A stretch of 5,955 nt of DNA, taken from the NCBI GenBank assembly GCA_021780285.1, contig JAJXZA010000093.1:1-5955 (forward strand), given 5' to 3'. Position 1 is the first letter of the stretch; the number at the start of each line of letters is the position of its first letter. The notes under the pieces were generated by a model that was not told where the DNA came from, did not search any database, and worked only from the letters and a program-made list of their open reading frames with translations. Both the position numbers and the translations under genes were made by a program. This document shows, one piece after another, positions 1-5,079 of this stretch. The stretch comes from Planctomycetota bacterium (lineage in GTDB: Bacteria > Planctomycetota > Phycisphaerae > WQYP01).

Positions 1-89
1 CACGATTCGCACCGGCCAAAACAATCGCTAAAGGGTTCCAGAAACGCCGCCAGACGAGGCTCTAACGACTTGATAGCATTGGCATCCAT
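1..89 (-). CDS. IS701-like transposase, N-terminal fragment (runs off left edge)
   Basis: Reading leftward from an ATG at 89..87, 29 codons are visible, beginning MDANAIKSLEPRL and continuing to FLEPFSDCFGRCES. The pattern of an early 'RL..FL..F.DCFGR' segment is what I know from the start of IS701-type DDE transposases, where it precedes a 'RAHL..YV.GQLSDL' stretch. That continuation and the DDE catalytic residues lie outside the window. An AAGGA stands 10 bases upstream of the start. The gene faces away from the truncated acetylesterase on its other side, as expected for an IS end sitting in that gene. The family assignment rests on a short N-terminal stretch and could be a related IS4-type group. 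Confidence 0.62.
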   Translation of the reverse strand, partial: MDANAIKSLEPRLAAFLEPFSDCFGRCES

Positions 90-173
90 ACCGCCAGATT
101 CCTTGAAAACACGTCCTTACATGTTTTCTTCGGCACGCAGATGAAATTTTCTTGAGCTAATATCGCGCTGTAG
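1..173 (-). mobile_element. End of an insertion sequence (transposase upstream end)
   Basis: This is the end of an IS whose transposase reads leftward out of the window. Bases 90 to about 173 would be its non-coding upstream region and terminal inverted repeat. The right boundary is an estimate. The acetylesterase reading frame to the right becomes family-like from about 174 and meets an in-frame TAG at 171..173, so the junction is probably there or slightly right of it. The opposite IS end is not in the window, so neither the terminal repeat nor the target duplication can be defined. Confidence 0.5.
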
Positions 174-197
174 TACTACGAAATAGCGCAGCTCAAG
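151..197. repeat. Imperfect inverted repeat with central palindrome at the IS/esterase junction
   Basis: The arms CTTGAGCT (151..158) and AGCTCAAG (190..197) are perfect inverted copies. A second pair, GCGCT (165..169) and AGCGC (185..189), lies inside them. Between these is the perfect 10-bp palindrome GTAGTACTAC (170..179). The two sides are not spaced equally: 6 unpaired bases separate the left arms and none separate the right. It straddles the likely IS boundary, so it may be part IS end and part host gene. It could also be an accident of the join. It shows no T-tract and is not a convincing terminator. Confidence 0.45.
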
Positions 198-926
198 CGG
201 CGGGGCGCGAATATGGCACAGATCAAGGCTGATAAAATCAAAGCTATCGGGGTGTACTATCGTTTGATGATAGGTTATGTTCGCAAGGTACTCGCGAACA
301 TCAAGCGAGTAGATGCACAATACAATCCAAAACAAGGTTACGAACTCGCTGGCTTCGTCTGGTTTCAGGGGTGGAACGATATGGTGGATAGTTGGACCTA
401 TCCGCAACGTAAGCGGCCCGGTGGTTATGATCTGTATTCACAGCTCATGGGGATGTTTATAGAAGATGTACGCAAGGATTTGGCGGCGCCGCATATGCCC
501 TTTGTCATTGGCGTGATGGGAATTGGCGGCATGCACGTAGATAAAGGGCACATTCAGATGAAGTACTTCCGCCAAGCAGAGGTTGCGCCAACCTTGCTCC
601 CGCAGTTTAAGGGTAACGTGGTAGCGGTGCAGACGGCACCATACTGGCTCGATAAATTGGCCATGCTCCATGCTCGGATGAGTCGGTACTGGCGGAAGGT
701 TAACGCGATAGTTGCGGCAGAGAAGAACCGCTCGTTACAAAATAAGATGAGGGTTATGGCCAAAAACTTTACACCAGAGGAATGGAAAGCCTTGCAGGGT
801 ACCTCCAATTATTCATTCCATTATCTTGGCGCGGCCAGGATCATGGCTCCCATCGGCAAAGCGTTTGCCGAGGCGGCGGCGAAGCTGGATAAGCAGACGC
901 AGTTAACTGTGGTGCGTGGAAAGTAA
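174..926 (+). pseudogene. Sialate O-acetylesterase (SASA/CE6-like), 5'-truncated remnant
   Basis: The frame is open from 174 and its first ATG is at 213 (237 residues). Members of the SASA family remove acetyl groups from sugars such as sialic acid or xylan side chains and are often exported. The GFVWFQGWND signature (residues 47-56 from the ATG), the preceding YYRLMI and the closing FHYLGAARI block, whose His203 fits the catalytic histidine position, identify the C-terminal half. The N-terminal half is absent: there is no signal peptide and no GQSN nucleophile-serine motif, and the sequence immediately to the left is the end of an IS. The ATG at 213 has only a weak upstream G-rich stretch as a ribosome site. 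A shortened protein could be made, but without the nucleophile it should be inactive. Family assignment is firm; IS insertion as the cause is inferred. Confidence 0.82.
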
Positions 927-1015
927 TGGCTAACAATGGTACGATGCCGCTAATAAAGCCCCGCAAAAGACCGAAGAATTGGTTGACACGTTTGCGCTAA
1001 TTTATCGCATTGTTC

Positions 1016-1549
1016 TTACATTTTAAATAACAGCGGGGCGAAGTGGATAAAGTTGTCGCGCCACACCCGCCATTGGTGGCCGCCGGGCGTCCAGATACTT
1101 TTGAACTGAATGTTGCGCGCGGTAAGCCATGCGTCAAGATTGCGATTTTCTTTGAGAACAATGGGGTCATGCCTGCCGCACGCGACCCATAGCAGTTTGA
1201 TGCGGGCATTGTCTTGGCTGGTGAGGTGAGGAAACACGCGCGAAAAGTCGGGGCCATTTGTGCCGCAGTAAGAGCTAAGCCCGCAAACCCAACCGAACGA
1301 ATGAAGGTTGTTGAGACCCACCATCAAAGCTTCACCGCCGCCCATTGAAAGACCGGCAATTGCCGTATGTGCGGGGCCGGTTTTAATCGGGTAGTGTTTG
1401 GCAACCGGCGGCATTATTTCGGTGAACATTTGAGCTTGAAAGTTGTGCATGTTGCGGCTGAAGAGCTGCTTGTCGCCAAGGCCGGGGCCGGTGCGCGACA
1501 CAACCCCGTCGTCGCCGTAGCCCAAGGGCATCACAACTATCACAAAGGG
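1016..1549 (-). pseudogene. EstD/CE1-like serine esterase, C-terminal remnant
   Basis: The family-like part starts with PFVIVVMPLGYG at about 1549 and ends at the TAA at 1018..1016. This alpha/beta-hydrolase group (putative esterase, PF00756, related to feruloyl and enterochelin esterases) cleaves ester-linked groups, often from polysaccharides. The nucleophile elbow GLSMGG has its Ser codon at 1348..1346. GRHD carries the likely acid (1168..1166), and GGHQWRVWR carries the His (1078..1076). The C-terminus FAPLLF is typical. Missing are the signal peptide and the N-terminal core with the HG oxyanion-hole motif that normally precede 'PFVIVVMP'. The frame stays open upstream to an ATG at 1912, but those extra 121 residues have no family character, and about 40 of them are encoded by a miniature mobile element. 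I therefore call it a truncated gene. It converges on the acetylesterase remnant, 89 bp apart. Confidence 0.78.
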
Positions 1550-1623
1550 TATTAGAGTGCAAAGAATGCAACGGGCAAAGCGCCGCGGATTTAATGCGGG
1601 TATGAGAAAAATTTTCTTGGGAA

Positions 1624-1631
1624 TATGTGTC
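1624..1631. repeat. Left copy of 8-bp target duplication TATGTGTC
   Basis: TATGTGTC directly abuts the GGG terminus of the miniature element and is identical to the copy at 1751..1758. Confidence 0.82.
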
Positions 1632-1750
1632 GGGTCTGCCAATAAATCGGGCGTCGGGCCATGCCGAATCATACCAAACGGCATTTGCACTACAAAAACA
1701 TGGGTTATGACGATGAAATATCGCGTCACGCCAGAAAAATTGGCAGACCC
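1632..1750. mobile_element. 119-bp miniature inverted-repeat element (MITE-like)
   Basis: The element begins with GGGTCTGCCAAT (1632..1643) and ends with its perfect reverse complement ATTGGCAGACCC (1739..1750). After three mismatched positions the match resumes in register: TCGGGCGT at 1647..1654 against ACGCCAGA at 1728..1735 (7 of 8). The terminal repeats thus agree at 19 of 23 positions. Immediately outside both ends is the same 8-bp word in direct orientation, TATGTGTC, a textbook target duplication. An inner stem ATGCCG (1661..1666) / CGGCAT (1679..1684) is also present. At 119 bp it encodes no transposase and must be moved in trans. GG-starting ends with 8-bp duplications occur in several IS families, including IS1595 and IS256; I cannot tell which parent fits. 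Perfect ends and duplication suggest a fairly recent insertion. Confidence 0.85.
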
Positions 1751-1758
1751 TATGTGTC
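1751..1758. repeat. Right copy of 8-bp target duplication TATGTGTC
   Basis: TATGTGTC directly follows the CCC terminus of the miniature element and is identical to the copy at 1624..1631. Removing the element plus one copy restores a continuous pre-insertion site. Confidence 0.82.
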
Positions 1759-1795
1759 CAATGCTTTGTAAAGGCGGGACGATTTTTGGCCTGTG

Positions 1796-1804
1796 TGGTA
1801 TAGT
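1796..1804 (+). promoter_or_regulatory. Possible extended -10 promoter for the oxidoreductase gene
   Basis: TGGTATAGT matches the extended -10 pattern TGnTATAAT at all but one defined position. No convincing TTGACA-like box is found 16-18 bases upstream, as can be the case with extended -10 promoters. Transcription from here would give a leader of about 140 bases before the ATG at 1951. It lies about 40 bp downstream of the right target duplication of the miniature element. Sequence-only prediction. Confidence 0.25.
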
Positions 1805-1898
1805 CGAAATGGCGGATTCACAGGGAATGCCGCCGGGTGGATGGGTCATGTGCCGGGCGCATGTTGCCTTGCAGCGACGGCTGCGGGCTGCGATGGCA

Positions 1899-1913
1899 GG
1901 TGATGAAATCACC
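1899..1913 (+). promoter_or_regulatory. Short perfect hairpin/dyad in oxidoreductase leader
   Basis: GGTGAT-GAA-ATCACC forms a perfect 6-bp dyad with a 3-base loop, 37 bases before the ATG at 1951. It has no following T-run, so it is not a terminator. It could be an operator half-site pair or a small leader hairpin, or chance. Confidence 0.2.
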
Positions 1914-1950
1914 CGATAAATATAGACAGACCTTTCAGCGGGAACATTGT

Positions 1951-3102
1951 ATGAAAACGCATCGCGTGGGCATCATCATGAACGGCGTAACCGGGCGTAT
2001 GGGTACCAATCAACACCTTATTCGCTCCATATCGGCCATTATGGCGCAGGGCGGGGTGAAGCTTTCGGATGAGGAAGTGATCATGCCGGACCCCATTCTT
2101 ATTGGTCGCAACGCCGCCAAGCTTGAAGAATTGGCCAGGCGCACGGGCGTAAGTAAATTCAGCACCGATCTTGCCGCTGCATTAAAAGACCCGCAGTACA
2201 GCATTTACTTCGATGCACAAACCACCGATCGCCGCTTTGACGCCGTGAAGGCGGCCATTGCCGCGGGCAAGCATTTGTATTGCGAAAAGCCGGTGGCTAC
2301 CAACTCGGCCCAGGCGCTGGAATTGTATCGCCTGGCGAAAAAGGCGGGCGTAAAAAATGGAGTGGTGCAGGACAAACTGTTTCTGCCCGGCATCTTGAAG
2401 CTACGGCAACTTATTGCCACGGGATTTTTTGGTCAGATGCTGTCGGTTCGCGGAGAGTTTGGTTACTGGGTATTTGATGGCGACCCCATAGCGCCGCAGC
2501 GGCCAAGCTGGAATTACCGCAAGGAAGACGGCGGTGGGATCATATTGGATATGCTTTGTCATTGGCGCTATCTTATAGACAATGTTTTTGGGCCGGTGAA
2601 GGCCGTTTCGTGCATGGGAGCCATTCACCTCAAGGAGCGTCGCGATGAAGCGGGCCAGGTGTTCAAATGCACCGCCGACGATTCGGCCTATGCCACGTTT
2701 GAACTGGCCAATGGCATAATTTGCCAGTTCAACAGCTCTTGGACGGTGCGGGTGCGGCGCGACGATCTTTTAACGCTGCAGGTGGATGGCACGCATGGCT
2801 CGGCGGTGGCGGGGCTGCGCAATTGCGTGAGCCAGCAACTTAACAACACGCCCCGCGCTGTATGGAACCCTGATATAGACAGCCCCATCAACCACCTGCA
2901 ACTTTGGAGCGAAATACCGGCCCAGCAAACGTACGACAACGCCTTTAAGGTGCAGTGGGAAATGTTTCTCAAGCATATTGTGGCTGGCGAGAAATTTCCG
3001 TGGGACTTGTTGGAAGGGGCCAAGGGTGTGCAACTCGCGGAAAAAGGTTTGGAAAGCTGGCACAAGCGAGCATGGGTTGATGTAGAGCCGCTGGTGGCTT
3101 AA
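1951..3102 (+). CDS. Gfo/Idh/MocA family NAD(P)-dependent oxidoreductase
   Basis: 383 residues, cytoplasmic, with no signal peptide. The N-terminal Rossmann domain opens with VGIIMNGVTGRMG (residues 6-18), a glycine-rich nucleotide loop. The family hallmark EKP is at 112-114 (LYCEKPVAT); its lysine normally acts in catalysis. The C-terminal substrate domain contains DGGGIILDMLCHWRYLID (193-210), matching the 'GGG..LD...H..D' motif with the usual catalytic histidine at 204. Length is normal. These enzymes oxidise or reduce sugars, inositols or sugar acids; the substrate cannot be named here. I chose ATG 1951 because GGGAA lies 6 bases upstream and the glycine-rich strand then starts at the usual distance. 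An in-frame ATG at 1837 would add 38 non-family, Cys-rich residues. A FAH-family gene follows 57 bp downstream in the same direction, suggesting a shared catabolic route. Confidence 0.9.
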   Translation: MKTHRVGIIMNGVTGRMGTNQHLIRSISAIMAQGGVKLSDEEVIMPDPILIGRNAAKLEELARRTGVSKFSTDLAAALKDPQYSIYFDAQTTDRRFDAVKAAIAAGKHLYCEKPVATNSAQALELYRLAKKAGVKNGVVQDKLFLPGILKLRQLIATGFFGQMLSVRGEFGYWVFDGDPIAPQRPSWNYRKEDGGGIILDMLCHWRYLIDNVFGPVKAVSCMGAIHLKERRDEAGQVFKCTADDSAYATFELANGIICQFNSSWTVRVRRDDLLTLQVDGTHGSAVAGLRNCVSQQLNNTPRAVWNPDIDSPINHLQLWSEIPAQQTYDNAFKVQWEMFLKHIVAGEKFPWDLLEGAKGVQLAEKGLESWHKRAWVDVEPLVA

Positions 3103-3159
3103 CTTGTAACGAGCGTACGATCGTGTGCGGGTTTTGCGACCATTGATGCGGAGTCGCCT

Positions 3160-3966
3160 ATGCGGTTGATTCGATTTTTTGATTCTACAAATTCAGTCAA
3201 GCATGGATCGCTGCGGCCCGATGGCAGCGCTTTGCTTATTGACGGCGATATTCTGGGCAACTACACGGTGACGCATCAGGCGGTGGCGGTGAAGCGCGTG
3301 CTGGCGCCGATTGTTCCGCCCGCCATCATTTGTATCGGGCTGAATTACCGCAAGCATGCAGAAGAGACCGGAGCAAAAATTCCGGAGTTTCCGGTGGTAT
3401 TCTTCAAGAACCCGGCGGCGGTGCAAAATCCAGACGACAGCATCTATATTCCACGGCACCTGGCAAGCACCGAGGTGGATTACGAAGCAGAGCTTGCCAT
3501 TGTGGTCGGCCGCGGGTGCAAAAATGTACCGGCAGCCAAAGCGCTCGATTACGTGCTGGGCTTTACCTGCGCCAATGATGTTTCAGCGCGTGATTGGCAG
3601 CGGCAATGGGGCGGTTCGCAGTGGTGCCGCGGGAAGAGCTTCGATACGTTCTGCCCGCTGGGGCCGGCCATTGTCACCACCGATGAAATTAAGGACCCAA
3701 ATAAGCTGGCGATATCCACCACGCTTAATGGCCAGGTGGTGCAGCAGTCTAATACGGCGGATATGATTTTTAACGTTCGGCAGATTATTGCGTTTCTTTC
3801 CGGTTCTACCACGCTGCTGCCGGGCACGGTAATTCTGACCGGTACGCCCGAAGGTGTGGGCATGGCGCGTACGCCGCCGGTGTGGCTCAAACCCGGTGAT
3901 AAAGTAACAGTGCAGATTGAAGGCATTGGCGAGCTAAGCAACCCGGTTGCATTGGAACGGGCGTAA
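3160..3966 (+). CDS. Fumarylacetoacetate hydrolase (FAH) family protein
   Basis: 268 residues, cytoplasmic. The family hydrolyses, isomerises or decarboxylates 2-keto acids from aromatic or sugar-acid breakdown, using a divalent metal. Visible features are a short N-terminal domain (about 1-50) and the catalytic pair in LNYRKHAEE (His66, Glu69). Metal ligands are in VDYEAELAIVVGR (Glu109, Glu111) and ANDVSARD (Asp140). The RGKSFD loop holds Lys159, and the closing GTPEGVG stands at 228-234. All key residues are present and length is usual for single-domain members such as 2-hydroxyhepta-2,4-diene-1,7-dioate isomerase-like proteins, so I judge it active. GGAG at 3150..3153, 6 bases before the ATG, supports the start. 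Position directly behind a sugar-type oxidoreductase favours a keto-sugar-acid substrate over an aromatic one, but this is inference. Confidence 0.92.
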   Translation: MRLIRFFDSTNSVKHGSLRPDGSALLIDGDILGNYTVTHQAVAVKRVLAPIVPPAIICIGLNYRKHAEETGAKIPEFPVVFFKNPAAVQNPDDSIYIPRHLASTEVDYEAELAIVVGRGCKNVPAAKALDYVLGFTCANDVSARDWQRQWGGSQWCRGKSFDTFCPLGPAIVTTDEIKDPNKLAISTTLNGQVVQQSNTADMIFNVRQIIAFLSGSTTLLPGTVILTGTPEGVGMARTPPVWLKPGDKVTVQIEGIGELSNPVALERA

Positions 3967-4000
3967 CCGTTACGCTTACTGCTCCGGAAGTGTGTGTTTT

Positions 4001-4004
4001 GGAG
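4001..4004 (+). promoter_or_regulatory. Ribosome binding site deciding the nitroreductase start
   Basis: GGAG lies 8 bases before the ATG at 4013. The alternative in-frame ATG at 3947 would overlap the preceding gene by 20 bp and add 22 residues without family character. Confidence 0.65.
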
Positions 4005-4012
4005 CTGATGCA

Positions 4013-4609
4013 ATGTCGAAGGATCAAGTGGGTCGCGTAGCGGAGCATCCGGTAGATGAAGAGTTTTTGCGGCGCTGGTCGCCACGGTCGTTTTTAGCTG
4101 ATCCGGTGCCGCCGGAGCAACTTGCTGCGTTATTTGAAGCCGCCCGATGGGCACCATCGTGTTTTAATGAGCAGCCCTGGCTGTTTATGTATGCGGCGAC
4201 GCCCAAAGACCTGGCAATTTACAGGCAGATAATTGTGCCGCAAAATCGTATCTGGGCGGACAAAGCCCCGGTGCTGGCGTTGGCGTTTGCCCGCCGTAAC
4301 TTTGCCCGCAACGGCAAGGCGAACAGACATTATGCTTTTGATACCGGCGCCGCCTGGATGTGTCTGGCTCTGCAGGCGCATAAACTCGGCCTGGCGTCGC
4401 ATGCGATGGGTGGATTTTTTGAAGAGCAGGCCTATCAGTTATTGGGTGTGCCTAAAGAAAAATATGAGGCGATGGCCGCAATTGCCATTGGCCGCAGGGG
4501 TCCTGCCGAAAGCCTGCCTGCCGAGCTTGCGGCGCGGGAGGCGCCTGGCCCGCGCAAAGCGTTTGCGGAGGTTGCCATGGAAGGTCTTTTTAAGGATCAG
4601 CACGCATGA
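4013..4609 (+). CDS. Nitroreductase family protein (FMN-dependent)
   Basis: 198 residues, cytoplasmic flavoprotein; members reduce nitro groups, quinones or related acceptors with NAD(P)H. The N-terminal FMN-phosphate region reads RRWSPRSF (20-27), with the typical R-S-P-R-S core. AARWAPSCFNEQPW (43-56) is the classic second block. The long helix FDTGAAWMCLALQAHKLGL (109-127) plus AMGGF supplies dimer and flavin contacts. AAIAIGRRG (155-163) is the usual final FMN strand. Length and motif order are normal. Its natural substrate is unknown. It follows the FAH gene by 46 bp, and its TGA overlaps the ATG of the next gene by 4 bp, indicating translational coupling with the receiver-like protein. 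Confidence 0.9.
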   Translation: MSKDQVGRVAEHPVDEEFLRRWSPRSFLADPVPPEQLAALFEAARWAPSCFNEQPWLFMYAATPKDLAIYRQIIVPQNRIWADKAPVLALAFARRNFARNGKANRHYAFDTGAAWMCLALQAHKLGLASHAMGGFFEEQAYQLLGVPKEKYEAMAAIAIGRRGPAESLPAELAAREAPGPRKAFAEVAMEGLFKDQHA

Positions 4610-5022
4610 ACAACCCCGCCGCAACCGCCTCCCCAGCGCCGCAGGTGCTGGCGCTGGTAAAAGATATGATTTTCGCCGTCAAAATTGTTTCCACGGCGCG
4701 GAGCCTGGGCGTGAGTTGTCAGACGGCACTTTCGGTAGCTGGCCTGGCGGGTGCGTGCGCGGCCCATCAACCTGCCTTGATCATTGTAGACCTTGACCTG
4801 CCCGGGCTGGATGTGCAGGCGCTGGCGTCGGCTGTGCGAGCCGTCGGAGCACACACTCGCGTAGTGGGCTACTTATCGCATACACAGGTTGAAATGGCGG
4901 CAGCGGCAAAGGCTGCGGGAATTGCGGAGGTGATGCCTCGGTCGGCATTTACGCGCAATTTGCCGGAGTTGCTGCAGGCCGCAGGTCGCGCGACTATAAA
5001 AGCAGGGCAACCGCCGCAATAG
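4606..5022 (+). CDS. Receiver-like single-domain protein with degenerate phosphorylation site
   Basis: 138 residues with the alternating strand-helix pattern of a CheY-like receiver domain and no output domain. IIVDLDLPG (59-67) places Asp62 in the phosphoacceptor position with the usual Pro four residues later. GYLSH gives Ser91 at the Thr/Ser position. MPRSAF (110-115) has Arg where receivers have a conserved Lys. The first strand (QVLALVKDM) has only one acidic residue, Asp20, instead of an acidic pair. It therefore looks like an atypical receiver, perhaps phosphorylation-independent. AAGGA at 4592..4596 precedes its ATG by 9 bases inside the nitroreductase gene, and the 4-bp overlap implies coupled translation. 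No histidine kinase is nearby. The N-terminal 12 residues (Pro/Ala-rich) are probably disordered. Partner and function are unknown. Confidence 0.78.
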   Translation: MNNPAATASPAPQVLALVKDMIFAVKIVSTARSLGVSCQTALSVAGLAGACAAHQPALIIVDLDLPGLDVQALASAVRAVGAHTRVVGYLSHTQVEMAAAAKAAGIAEVMPRSAFTRNLPELLQAAGRATIKAGQPPQ

Positions 5023-5048
5023 GCAGGATATGTGCCCTGTCCGGCAGA

Positions 5049-5068
5049 CTTGGGCGGCCTTGGGCGGC
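5049..5068 (+). repeat. Perfect 10-bp tandem duplication before tsaD
   Basis: CTTGGGCGGC occurs twice head to tail (5049..5058 and 5059..5068), ending directly at the AAGGA ribosome site of tsaD. It adds one helical turn to the short intergenic gap. Effect, if any, is unknown; probably a replication slip. Confidence 0.7.
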
Positions 5069-5079
5069 AAGGAATCGTG

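Larger units (their letters stand above)
1550..1950. other. Gene-poor 400-bp region with a miniature element
   Basis: No recognisable gene lies here. Both strands contain open frames (minus to 1912; plus 1557..1919, 120 codons), but neither has family-like sequence and both run through the mobile element at 1632..1750. The rest holds a possible extended -10 promoter, a short hairpin, and the leader of the oxidoreductase gene starting at 1951. Some of it may be eroded sequence from the missing front of the esterase, although none of the three minus-strand frames immediately upstream of 1549 reads as the expected esterase N-terminus. Confidence 0.6.

Noticed and set aside
117..407. 96-codon minus-strand open frame across the IS/esterase junction
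   Set aside because: Mostly antisense to the acetylesterase remnant and not transposase-like; the transposase start is at 89 in another frame.
958..1039. GCCCCGC (958..964) and GCGGGGC (1033..1039) as a bidirectional terminator between the convergent esterases
   Set aside because: Loop is 68 bases, the second arm lies inside the esterase coding region, and there is no T-run; not a credible terminator.
1557..1919. 120-codon plus-strand open frame overlapping the miniature element and oxidoreductase leader
   Set aside because: No family-like motifs, runs through the non-coding mobile element, poor start context, and ends just before the real gene's leader.
1837..1950. Upstream in-frame ATG (1837) extending the oxidoreductase by 38 residues
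   Set aside because: The extension is Cys-rich and unlike the family, and the ATG at 1951 has a ribosome site and places the Rossmann motif at the normal distance.
3549..4157. 202-codon minus-strand open frame
   Set aside because: Entirely antisense to the FAH and nitroreductase genes, both of which have strong family motifs; composition is typical of a shadow frame.
4233..4796. 187-codon plus-strand open frame
   Set aside because: Out of frame with the nitroreductase and receiver-like genes, very Arg/Trp-rich, no motifs; a GC-driven shadow.
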